Source: Parabacteroides distasonis
Lineage (GTDB): Bacteria; Bacteroidota; Bacteroidia; Bacteroidales; Tannerellaceae
Direction: 5' to 3'
DNA length: 34,623 bases
Assembly (NCBI RefSeq): GCF_004793765.1
Contig: NZ_SRYM01000045.1
Span: 1-34,623 of the forward strand
Numbering within the stretch: the first letter of the stretch is position 1; the number at the start of each line of letters is the position of its first letter. Made by a program: the position numbers and the translations under genes. Below are positions 9,429-17,113 of this stretch, in pieces. The notes under the pieces are model-generated. The model did no database searches and was not told the origin of the DNA. It saw nothing but the letters and a program-made list of their open reading frames with translations.

Positions 9429-9436
9429 CAAAGATA
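9429..9436 (-). promoter_or_regulatory. -7 box of the plug-tamB-tamL operon
   Basis: On the minus strand the bases read TATCTTTG, a perfect TAnnTTTG Bacteroidota -7 element. The gene start lies 28 bases further on. I see no clear TTTG -33 box at the usual spacing. Confidence 0.65.
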
Positions 9437-9550
9437 ACATAATATTTCTTAAAGGCGGAGTTTTAGGGCAAATTCGTAATAGGTATTATTTTTATGTTTC
9501 TATATAGTTTCATTTGTCGCTAAAATGAGATTACTATAAATGGAAATCAT

Positions 9551-9558
9551 TACATTTG
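9551..9558 (+). promoter_or_regulatory. -7 box of the inositol-phosphatase-family gene
   Basis: TACATTTG matches TAnnTTTG. Transcription would start near 9563, only about 6 bases before the ATG at 9569, giving an almost leaderless message. Confidence 0.65.
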
Positions 9559-9568
9559 CCAAAATAAA

Positions 9569-10363
9569 ATGAACGGTATGGAATTTGATTTAGCCTATTT
9601 GTGTAAAGAGGTTCGAGAAATAGCTCGTGCTTCTGCGACATTCTTAAAAGAAGAACGCCGAAAGTTTGACCGAAACTTAGTGGAGGAAAAAAGTGCTCAT
9701 AACTATGTATCTTATGTGGATAAAGAATCGGAACGACGGATCATAGAGGCTTTGTCTACTTTGCTACCCGAAGCTGGTTTAGTCACAGAGGAAGGTTTTG
9801 GGAGTTTGACTGATGAGGAATATTGTTGGGTGATCGATCCTTTGGACAGTACTTCAAATTATATTCATGATATCGCTCCTTATTACGTAAGTATCGCTTT
9901 AAGAAACCGGGAGGAGTTATTGCTAGGAGTAGTTCATGAGGTGTGTAGGGACGAGTGTTTCTATGCTGTGAAAGATGGTAAGGCTTACTTGGATAGGAAT
10001 GAGATACATGTATCGGATGTATCAGTATTGGATAAAGCTTTTGTTGCGTTGGGTTTTCCTTATAATTCTGATGCTTATCGTCCGGTAGCCGCTCATTTGG
10101 TTGATAGATTGTCTGGTTTTGCGGGAGGTACCCGTTTAATAGGGTCTGCTGCCGCTGAACTGTGTTATGTGGCAGCAGGACGTTTTGATGCTCGTATAGA
10201 ATCCTATTTAGGCTCTTGGGACGTAGCTGTTGGTGCCTTGATTTTATTGCAGGCGGGAGGAAAGATATCGGATTTTGATGGCGGAAAGAACTGTTTTTTT
10301 AGTGAGGAGGTAGTTGCTAGCAATAGCAAGATTCACACTCTTGCGTTGTCTTTGTTGCCTTAA
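9569..10363 (+). CDS. inositol-monophosphatase-family phosphatase (SuhB/CysQ-like)
   Basis: 264 residues, the normal size for this Mg2+-dependent phosphatase family, which removes phosphate from inositol phosphates, 3'-phosphoadenosine 5'-phosphate or sugar bisphosphates. Metal ligands are visible: TEE (Glu74/75), DPLD (Asp90, Asp93) and SWDVA (Asp218), with GSAAAELCYVAAGRFDA (192-208) in the substrate region. The usual DPLDGT reads DPLDST here, and TNFxHG reads SNYIHD, so substrate choice may differ from SuhB. The start could be 9569 or the in-frame ATG at 9578; the promoter lies so close that 9578 would give a slightly more normal leader. Monocistronic and divergent from the TAM operon. Cytoplasmic. 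The exact substrate is not decidable from sequence. Confidence 0.85.
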   Translation: MNGMEFDLAYLCKEVREIARASATFLKEERRKFDRNLVEEKSAHNYVSYVDKESERRIIEALSTLLPEAGLVTEEGFGSLTDEEYCWVIDPLDSTSNYIHDIAPYYVSIALRNREELLLGVVHEVCRDECFYAVKDGKAYLDRNEIHVSDVSVLDKAFVALGFPYNSDAYRPVAAHLVDRLSGFAGGTRLIGSAAAELCYVAAGRFDARIESYLGSWDVAVGALILLQAGGKISDFDGGKNCFFSEEVVASNSKIHTLALSLLP

Positions 10364-10406
10364 TTCTAGAGTGATTCTGTGTATTCTAGTGCTTTTGTGT
10401 GTATTT

Positions 10407-10435
10407 AGAAGGTAAAAGAGTTTAAACTTACTTCT
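10407..10435 (+). terminator. possible weak terminator or hairpin
   Basis: AGAAGGTAA and TTACTTCT pair over 8 bp with one bulged G. It is followed by TATTTGC rather than a true T-run, so it is a weak candidate for the end of the upstream phosphatase transcript. Confidence 0.3.
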
Positions 10436-10540
10436 TATTTGCAGGGTGTTTTATCTGTTCTGATTTTCAAAGTGGATGGAGGAATTCAAATGCCCGTAAA
10501 TTCTCCTGTGTGTCTAATTTAGTAAAAAAAATCAAGACTT

Positions 10541-10568
10541 TTTGGATTAGAGATTTTACTTACATTTG
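10541..10568 (+). promoter_or_regulatory. promoter of the TPR/HTH regulator gene
   Basis: TACATTTG at 10561-10568 fits the -7 consensus and TTTG at 10541-10544 may be the -33 box, though the 16-base spacing is short. The last G of the -7 box is the first base of an in-frame GTG, which rules out that GTG as the start codon and points to the ATG at 10592. Confidence 0.65.
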
Positions 10569-10591
10569 TGAAAAATAAAATTGTTACAGAT

Positions 10592-12325
10592 ATGAAAAAA
10601 AATCTATACATCTTTTTTCTGTTCTTTATTATAGGTCTAATGTCATGCAACCATCACTCAGGTCTATATGAACATGCGGAAGAGATAATGTCCCAACATC
10701 CCGATAGCGTTTTAACATTGCTATCAACAGTACAAGGAGTAGATGATCTTTCAGAAAAAGATCGTGCTATGTACTATCTACTTTTGACAGAAGCGCAAAA
10801 TAAGACTTATGTCAAACCTACTTCAGATTCGTTGATTGCTATTTCTACTGAATATTTTGAAAAAAACGAAGATCGGGGAAAAAAAGCAAAAGCTTGGTAT
10901 TATAGAGGGAGAATAAACCAAGATTTAGGTGATGTTCTTCATGCGCAGGATTATTATTTGAAAGCATTACGGGAGGAAGATGAGATAGATGATTATGCGC
11001 TATTAGGGCGCTTGTGCAATAGCATTAGTATGTTATATACCGATCAACAGGTTTACGAGAAATCTTTAGTTTTTCAAAAAAAGGCTTTAAGATATTTTGA
11101 AATTCTACGTGATACAGTAGGACAGTCTTTTGTTTTGAGAGGATTAGGAAGAGTCTTTTCTGTAATACATAAAAAGGATAGTGCGGTTTTTTATTACGAA
11201 AAGGCACTAAGTGTCGGGAATGACGTTATAAAACGTTCTATATATAATGAATTGGGGGGAGTCTATTTAGATTTGAATTTATATTCAAAAGCTTTTGGTA
11301 ATATCCAAATGGCCTTAAGCTATCCTGCGAGTCAAGAGCAATTATATCCAATTTATTTAACGCTAGGAGAATTATATTTGAAAACATCTCATTTAGATTC
11401 AGCGGATTATTATTTAAAAAAAAGTTTAGGTAGTACAAGGCTTTCTACTAGAGCTGGTACTTATTATCATTTATCTCAATTGTCTAAAAGTAGTAAGCGA
11501 TGGGAAGAGTATGTACTAAGGCAATCCAAATATGAAGAATTACGTGACTCTTTAATGCTAATAAGACAAACTGAATCATTTAGAAGAGAGCAAGACTTAT
11601 TCAATTATCATCAAACAGAGTCAAAACTTCTTCAAACTACGATAGCATTTAATAGAGCTAAAATTAATTTCCTAATTGTAAACATCATTGCAATAATACT
11701 TACTATTGTTTTTGGACTGTCTGCTATTTTTGTTTATACTAAGTTTAAGAGGAGGAAAATGAGTATATTAGAACAACGTGAGAAGTTGACAGAATTATTG
11801 CGAAAACAACATGAAGATAAAATTCTTATAGAAAAGAATGAAGGGCTCATCGCCGATTTAGAAAAGAGGTTGCATGCATCTTCTATTGCTTATGATACGA
11901 AAGAGAAAGAACTCATTACTTTGAGGAAACAACGGTTAGAGATTGAAAATCAGAATTTATTGTTTGCTAAAACAGAAAATAAACTTTTGGTGGAACGTTT
12001 TGTAGTTTCTGACATTTATTATCGTTTCCATATAAAAGAAGAGTGGAGACCTAAAGATTGTGATTGGGCTGAATTATTTGATGCTCTAGATAAGACCTAT
12101 AATAATTTTACTCATAGATTGATGGGGCTTGTTTCAAAATTAACCCCTATAGAGCTAAAAGTTAGTTGTTTAGTGAAGTCAAATGTTCCTCCTGCTACGA
12201 TTGCAATGTTAATAGTAACAACTCCTACTAATGTGTCAATGATCCGTAAGCGGCTTTATGAAAAAATAAATACAACGGATAAAGGTTCTTCGGAGAAATT
12301 TGATAAATTTATTCGAGATTTTTAA
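10592..12325 (+). CDS. TPR lipoprotein with membrane segment and LuxR-like HTH; putative transmembrane regulator
   Basis: 577 residues from the ATG at 10592, chosen because the promoter overlaps the upstream GTG. A signal peptide ends in a lipobox (GLMSC, Cys19). Residues about 25-330 are tetratricopeptide-like helical pairs (for example AKAWYYRGRINQDLGDVLHA and DSAVFYYEKAL). One membrane segment follows (about 359-383), then a basic stop-transfer KFKRRK, a long coiled coil (390-470) and a C-terminal helix-turn-helix (about 515-560, LTPIELKVSCLV ... NVSMIRKRLYEK) like the LuxR/GerE fold. The TPR part would face the periplasm and the HTH the cytoplasm. It is likely a one-protein sensor-regulator; the signal and target genes are unknown. 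A DUF3244 gene follows after 86 bases. Base composition is clearly more AT-rich than in the flanking operons, which suggests transfer. Confidence 0.8.
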   Translation: MKKNLYIFFLFFIIGLMSCNHHSGLYEHAEEIMSQHPDSVLTLLSTVQGVDDLSEKDRAMYYLLLTEAQNKTYVKPTSDSLIAISTEYFEKNEDRGKKAKAWYYRGRINQDLGDVLHAQDYYLKALREEDEIDDYALLGRLCNSISMLYTDQQVYEKSLVFQKKALRYFEILRDTVGQSFVLRGLGRVFSVIHKKDSAVFYYEKALSVGNDVIKRSIYNELGGVYLDLNLYSKAFGNIQMALSYPASQEQLYPIYLTLGELYLKTSHLDSADYYLKKSLGSTRLSTRAGTYYHLSQLSKSSKRWEEYVLRQSKYEELRDSLMLIRQTESFRREQDLFNYHQTESKLLQTTIAFNRAKINFLIVNIIAIILTIVFGLSAIFVYTKFKRRKMSILEQREKLTELLRKQHEDKILIEKNEGLIADLEKRLHASSIAYDTKEKELITLRKQRLEIENQNLLFAKTENKLLVERFVVSDIYYRFHIKEEWRPKDCDWAELFDALDKTYNNFTHRLMGLVSKLTPIELKVSCLVKSNVPPATIAMLIVTTPTNVSMIRKRLYEKINTTDKGSSEKFDKFIRDF

Positions 12326-12378
12326 GGATGTGCATAATTTGTGCAATAAAGTAATGCTGATTTGTGAAAAATGAATGA

Positions 12379-12386
12379 TATGTTTG
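12379..12386 (+). promoter_or_regulatory. -7 box of the DUF3244 gene
   Basis: TATGTTTG matches TAnnTTTG and lies 25 bases before the ATG at 12412, so this gene can be transcribed apart from the regulator. No good -33 box is seen. Confidence 0.5.
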
Positions 12387-12411
12387 CTTCACAATTTATA
12401 AACATCAGATT

Positions 12412-12774
12412 ATGAAAATTAAGAGATTTACTTTAGCATTATTATTTGCATTATGCTTGATTCATCCTTTATTCGGCGACACTATCCCTACGGAAGGTCG
12501 TTGGGATGATGAGTATTATCGTTCTGTTGGCACACATCGTCCTCCAGTTGTGTCAATCGAAGGAGACATCCTTTCCTTGAACTTTGAAGATGCTTTATCA
12601 AACTTGACTGTATGTGTCATGAGTGATAAAGGAGTGAAAGTTTATGAGGATGTTGTATCTTCAGAGGCTGGTGGCACTTATTTATTCTCTTTAGCGGGAG
12701 AGGTAAGTGGACAGTATCAGGTTGTGTTGTTACATCAGTTGGGACACTTGACTGGTAACTTTACCTTGAAATAA
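12412..12774 (+). CDS. small secreted DUF3244 protein
   Basis: 120 residues. A Sec signal peptide (about 1-22, LALLFALCLIHPLFG) precedes a single small domain with alternating beta-strand pattern (VVSIEGDILSLNF ... LTVCVMSDKGVKVYEDVV ... GQYQVVLL ... GNFTLK). This fits DUF3244, a Bacteroides-type family with an immunoglobulin-like fold and no known function. There is no lipobox or membrane segment after the signal, so it should be periplasmic or exported. It lies downstream of the TPR/HTH regulator with its own -7 box and ends in a good terminator. A partner, ligand or target of the regulator is an inference from position. Confidence 0.75.
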   Translation: MKIKRFTLALLFALCLIHPLFGDTIPTEGRWDDEYYRSVGTHRPPVVSIEGDILSLNFEDALSNLTVCVMSDKGVKVYEDVVSSEAGGTYLFSLAGEVSGQYQVVLLHQLGHLTGNFTLK

Positions 12775-12799
12775 AAAATTGAGAGGCTTTGTAAGGAGA

Positions 12800-12847
12800 A
12801 AGAGCTGTTATGCTTCTCTGTAAAATGGGAAGTACAGCTCTTTTTTA
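12800..12847 (+). terminator. terminator after the DUF3244 gene
   Basis: AGAGCTGT (12801-12808) pairs with ACAGCTCT (12834-12841), with a small CTTC/GAAG stem inside, followed by six T residues (12841-12846). Confidence 0.75.
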
Positions 12848-13113
12848 TTAGGATAACTGTACTAAATTCTAATCTTTACTTGGATACGTATCTATATACA
12901 TGTTTTACCACTAAATGTATCATTAATCGGATTTAAATTAAAGTATTTTATGTGTTTATTATCAGGTATATATGTGATAATCCGGTAATGTTGGATTTAT
13001 TGTGTTTTTTAAGAAATCAAATTTGGTGTAGTCGACCTATTTTTATTTCCAAATAGTGTTATTCTGTGACTATATTATAACTTGCAAAATTTAGTTATGA
13101 AATTCACAACGAA
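12848..13113. other. AT-rich gene-free stretch
   Basis: About 270 bases with very low GC and no reading frame that I can support on either strand. It lies between the DUF3244 terminator and the transposase remnant and belongs to the same AT-rich island. Confidence 0.5.
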
Positions 13114-13730
13114 AAAGGATGTGCCAAAATGTACATATTTCCTTAATTGTGTTGGAGAGCATGCATTCCAACTCGGAATAGGGTTATTACGTTTGTCCTA
13201 TGGGACAGCACATGAGGTGTATAGGAACCGGACGTGACAGAACAGCGAGCGGATACATCACCGAGAGTGCCTGTTATAAAGCACGAGGGTGTGAAGTTTG
13301 TCCTTTGCGTGGCAGTTGCTTTAAAGCGCTAGGTAACCGCATTATAGAGGTTCCCCGCCGGTTAAACCAATATAAACAGCGGGACGGGAAAGGTTGCTCT
13401 CGGAAGAAGGCTTCAGGCATAGGGGAAGGCGATGTCTTGAACCGGAAGCGGTTTTTGGACGGCTGAAACACGACATGGCGTACAGAGGGTTCCGGCATGT
13501 GGGAGAATACAAGGTTGCAATGGACTTTGCTTTCTTCGCTGTGGCTTTAAATATCAAAAAGTTGTGTGCGAAACTACTGAAAGCGGGAAAGAGAAGGGTT
13601 GCACGTGCTATATTTATCTTTATCAGACCACGTGTGGCGTAACATATGAGGAATTAGGCCTTATTACCAGATTACTGAAAAAATAGTCGCATAGACAAAA
13701 AAGGAGATGTGTCTTGGTTTTGCCACCTTT
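13114..13730 (+). mobile_element. decayed IS1182-family element, internally deleted
   Basis: Only the C-terminal part of a transposase remains (see pseudogene). Possible degenerate terminal inverted repeats are AAAGGATGTGCCAAAAT at 13114-13130 and TTTTGCCACCTTT at 13718-13730. The match needs a 2-base gap and a mismatch, so the boundaries are tentative. The element lies in the gap before dxs. Confidence 0.5.
13185..13642 (+). pseudogene. transposase remnant, C-terminal part, IS1182 family
   Basis: The translation from 13185 gives YYVCPMGQHM, then a cysteine cluster (CEVCPLRGSC) and GNRIIEV, as in the zinc-ribbon-like insert of IS1182-type DDE transposases. Near 13380-13387 the frame changes, consistent with loss of one base. 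The next frame continues with LLSEEGF, EPEAVFGRLKHDMAYRGFRH (start of the DDE C-terminal block with the catalytic Glu) and FAFFAVALNIKKLCAKL, to a stop at 13642. An in-frame TAG at 13179-13181 and the absence of the N-terminal half show that the gene is dead. Confidence 0.85.
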
Positions 13731-13827
13731 ATGAAATGTTATGGGATTTAGTTGCTAAAATCAATATGGATTTTTCCCTTGTCTAAGAAATGACAAGACA
13801 ATACTATTATATATGCCGTTTATTCTG

Positions 13828-13835
13828 TATTTTTG
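13828..13835 (+). promoter_or_regulatory. -7 box of the dxs-trkA-trkH operon
   Basis: TATTTTTG matches TAnnTTTG. It overlaps an upstream in-frame TTG at 13833, which therefore cannot be the start; the ATG at 13854 fits instead. Confidence 0.6.
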
Positions 13836-13853
13836 CCAGAAAAATTAGCAGAC

Positions 13854-15746
13854 ATGGCTGAAAACAAAGTTGAACATCTATTGGATAGCATTCATTTCCC
13901 GGAAGACCTGAGACATTTGTCACAGGATAAGTTGGAGCAGGTATGTGCCGATTTGCGTCAATATATTATCGATGTTTTGTCTGAGAATCCCGGCCACTTA
14001 GGAGCAAGCCTTGGTACGGTAGAGCTGACAGTCGCCCTTCATTATGTATTCAATACCCCCTATGACCGTATTGTCTGGGATGTTGGGCATCAAGCTTACG
14101 GACATAAAATACTTACAGGAAGGAAAGATATTTTCCATACGCTCCGTAAGTTTAAAGGAATTAGTGGATTCCCTAATCCTGCGGAAAGCGAGTATGACGC
14201 TTTTATTGCTGGACATGCCTCAAATTCAATCTCTGCAGCGATGGGGATGTCGGTAGCCTCGGCTTTGAAGAAGGAACTGGATCGCCATGTGATCGCCGTG
14301 ATCGGGGATGGTGCTATGACCGGAGGACTCGCCTTTGAAGGGTTGAATAATGCGTCTGCCAACCCTAATAATTTGTTGATTATCCTGAATGATAACGATA
14401 TGGCGATAGATCATAGCGTAGGTGGTCTTAGCCAGTATTTAGTGGATATAACGACGAGTCAAGCTTATAATAAAATGAGATACGATGTGTATCGAGGCTT
14501 AAAGAAGATTAAGCTCATCAATAACGATCGTCGGGAAAACATTTTACGTTTTAACAATAGCCTCAAAGCATTACTTACCCAGCAACATAATTTATTTGAA
14601 GGCTTCAGCATTCGTTACTTCGGTCCGGTGGATGGACATGATGTAAATTATCTGGTGAAGGTATTGAATGATATAAAAGATATGCAAGGCCCTAAGCTGT
14701 TGCACATCAAAACGAAAAAAGGAAAAGGCTTTAAACCTGCTGAAGAGTCCGCTACGGAATGGCATGCTCCCGGAAAGTTCAATAAAGAAACCGGTCAGCG
14801 TATTATCGTTCGTAAATTAGATGAGCCTCAATTATATCAAGACGTATTTGGTCATACATTGGTAGAGCTAGCGGAAAAAGATGAGCGTATTGTAGGAGTA
14901 ACTCCGGCTATGCCTTCTGGTTGCTCTATGACTTATATGATGAAAGCCTTTCCGGATCGTGCGTTTGATGTGGGAATTGCAGAAGGACACTCCGTGACAT
15001 TCTCTGCCGGATTAGCAAAGGAGGGAATGGTACCTTTTTGCAACGTGTATTCCTCATTTATGCAGCGTGCGTATGATATGGTTATTCATGATGTAGCTTT
15101 GCAAAAACTGCATATGGTGATCTGTCTGGACCGTGCGGGGTTAGTGGGAGAGGATGGGGCTACACATCATGGCGTGTTTGATTTAGCTTATCTCCGTCCA
15201 ATACCGAATTTGGTAATTGCTTCCCCATTGAATGAGTTGGATTTACGGAATTTGATGTATACAGGCTATGCCGCTTTTGATGGCCCGTTTGTAATCCGTT
15301 ACCCTAGAGGTAAGGGAGAGATGAAAGATTGGCGTAACGAGATGCAAGTATTGCCTATTGGAAAAGGGAAAAAGTTGCGTGACGGGGATGATATCGTCGT
15401 ACTTTCTATCGGACCGATCGGAAACGAGGTGATCAAAGCCATCGAGATGGTGAAAGAAGAGGGGATATCAATAGCCCATTACGACATGATCTACTTGAAA
15501 CCGTTGGATGAGGAGCTGTTGCATGAGATCGGGCAGAAATATAACCGTATTGTTACAGTAGAGAATGGAGTGATAAAAGGAGGTTTTGGTAGTGCTGTCC
15601 TTGAGTTTATGGCAGACAATGGCTATATGCCTCATGTAAAGCGTATCGGAGTGCCGGATGCGTTTATCGAGCATGGTTCTATACCGGAACTGTATCAATT
15701 ATGTGGTATGGATGCCGAGAGCATTGCGAAACAGTTGAAGAATTGA
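13854..15746 (+). CDS. dxs: 1-deoxy-D-xylulose-5-phosphate synthase
   Basis: 630 residues, full length. It joins pyruvate and glyceraldehyde-3-phosphate with thiamine diphosphate, the first step of the MEP isoprenoid pathway, in the cytoplasm. Visible landmarks are GHLGASLG (His48), [11 protein letters not shown], the ThDP motif GDGAMTGG (151-158) with the downstream NDNDM, the catalytic Glu377 in [10 protein letters not shown], and [15 protein letters not shown] (426-440) of the transketolase central domain. The start at 13854 is fixed by the promoter box overlapping the upstream TTG. It heads an operon with trkA (20 bases later), trkH and an SMP-30-like gene. Isoprenoid synthesis and potassium uptake have no obvious shared task, so the link may only be shared expression. 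Confidence 0.97.
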   Translation: MAENKVEHLLDSIHFPEDLRHLSQDKLEQVCADLRQYIIDVLSENPGHLGASLGTVELTVALHYVFNTPYDRIVWDVGHQAYGHKILTGRKDIFHTLRKFKGISGFPNPAESEYDAFIAGHASNSISAAMGMSVASALKKELDRHVIAVIGDGAMTGGLAFEGLNNASANPNNLLIILNDNDMAIDHSVGGLSQYLVDITTSQAYNKMRYDVYRGLKKIKLINNDRRENILRFNNSLKALLTQQHNLFEGFSIRYFGPVDGHDVNYLVKVLNDIKDMQGPKLLHIKTKKGKGFKPAEESATEWHAPGKFNKETGQRIIVRKLDEPQLYQDVFGHTLVELAEKDERIVGVTPAMPSGCSMTYMMKAFPDRAFDVGIAEGHSVTFSAGLAKEGMVPFCNVYSSFMQRAYDMVIHDVALQKLHMVICLDRAGLVGEDGATHHGVFDLAYLRPIPNLVIASPLNELDLRNLMYTGYAAFDGPFVIRYPRGKGEMKDWRNEMQVLPIGKGKKLRDGDDIVVLSIGPIGNEVIKAIEMVKEEGISIAHYDMIYLKPLDEELLHEIGQKYNRIVTVENGVIKGGFGSAVLEFMADNGYMPHVKRIGVPDAFIEHGSIPELYQLCGMDAESIAKQLKN

Positions 15747-15766
15747 TTATTGTCAATTAATAAAAT

Positions 15767-17104
15767 ATGAAAATTGTCATAGCCGGTGCGGGAGAAGTAG
15801 GTACACATTTAGCGAAAATGTTATCTCAAGAGAATCAAGACATCATTTTGATGGATCCGAATGAGGAACGGCTGAATTTCTCAAAATCTAGTATGGAGAT
15901 TCTCCCTATGGTCGGGAATCCGACCTCGCTTAGAGATTTGGAGGAGGCGGGGATCAAGAAAGCGGACTTGTTTGTAAGTGTTACTCCCGAGGAGACTACC
16001 AATATGACAGCTTGTATGTTGGCTCATAATCTAGGAGCTCATCGTACGTTGGCCCGAATCAATAATTACGAATATTTATTACCCAAGAATAAAGAGCTGT
16101 TCGAGAAACTGGGAATCAACTCGATGATTTACCCTGAGATGTTGGCGGCTAAGGAGATCGTGACAGCTGTACGCCGTCCGTGGACACGCCAATATTGGGA
16201 GCTGTTTGGTGGAGCTTTAATTCTGATAGGTGTTAAAGTTCGGGATAATTCCCGCTTGGTAAACCGGGTATTGGCCGAATTGCTAAATGAGCAGAAGCTA
16301 TATCATATCGTCGCTATTAAGCGAAAGAACGAGACAATAATCCCCCGTGGTACGGACCGGATAGAGTCTGGTGACATCGTGTTCTTTACGACGACCCGAT
16401 CTCATATAGAGGATGTGCGTTTACTGGCCGGAAAGAAAGATCCGGAAGTAAAGAAGGTTATTATTATGGGAGGAAGCCGTATTGCTATCCGTGCTTGCCA
16501 ATATTTACCTAATAATATCCGGGTAAAAGTAATTGAGGCTAATAAAGAGAAAAGTCATCGAATCGCTGAGGTAGTGCCTAGTAATGTCTTAATTATAAAC
16601 GGAGACGGCCGTGATACTGATTTGTTGATGCAAGAAGGTATCAAGGATGCGCAGACTTTTATAGCTTTGACGGAAAATTCCAGCACGAATATATTGGCAT
16701 GTCTGGTCGCTAAGCGTTTAGGTGTGTTTAAGACAATCGCTAAGATTGAGAATATTGATTATATCCAATTGGCGGAAAGTATGGACATCGGTTCGGTTAT
16801 CAACAAAAAGCTGATAGCGGCCAGCCATATTTATCAATTTCTTCTAGATGCGGATGTCTCTAATGTGAAATGTTTAACCTTTGCGAATGCGGATGTGGCG
16901 GAGTTGGTGGCTCGCCCAGATTCAAAGATTACCAAGAAACAAGTCAAGGATCTTCGTTTGCCGAAAGATATGACTCTCGGTGGGTTGATTCGTGACGGTG
17001 AACCTATGATGATCAAGGGTGATACTCAGATACAGGCATACGACCACGTTGTCGTATTCTGTTTGGATACGGCTATGCGTAAACTGGAGGACTACTTTAA
17101 CTAG
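15767..17104 (+). CDS. trkA: TrkA, NAD-binding regulatory subunit of Trk potassium uptake
   Basis: 445 residues, the usual size for a two-lobed TrkA. Each half has an RCK N domain followed by an RCK C domain. The first nucleotide-binding loop is intact (IAGAGEVGTHLAKML, residues 4-18, with an acidic strand end at LMDPNE). The second (IIMGGSRIAIRACQYL, about 228-243) has lost the canonical glycines, which is common in second lobes. It forms a cytoplasmic ring under TrkH and gates potassium flux with NAD(H) or ATP. It lies 20 bases after dxs and 9 bases before the chosen trkH start. Confidence 0.95.
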   Translation: MKIVIAGAGEVGTHLAKMLSQENQDIILMDPNEERLNFSKSSMEILPMVGNPTSLRDLEEAGIKKADLFVSVTPEETTNMTACMLAHNLGAHRTLARINNYEYLLPKNKELFEKLGINSMIYPEMLAAKEIVTAVRRPWTRQYWELFGGALILIGVKVRDNSRLVNRVLAELLNEQKLYHIVAIKRKNETIIPRGTDRIESGDIVFFTTTRSHIEDVRLLAGKKDPEVKKVIIMGGSRIAIRACQYLPNNIRVKVIEANKEKSHRIAEVVPSNVLIINGDGRDTDLLMQEGIKDAQTFIALTENSSTNILACLVAKRLGVFKTIAKIENIDYIQLAESMDIGSVINKKLIAASHIYQFLLDADVSNVKCLTFANADVAELVARPDSKITKKQVKDLRLPKDMTLGGLIRDGEPMMIKGDTQIQAYDHVVVFCLDTAMRKLEDYFN

Positions 17105-17113
17105 TTGATAGTT

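Noticed and set aside
13833-13853. Upstream TTG start for dxs
   Set aside because: It overlaps the -7 box TATTTTTG, so it would lie before the transcription start.
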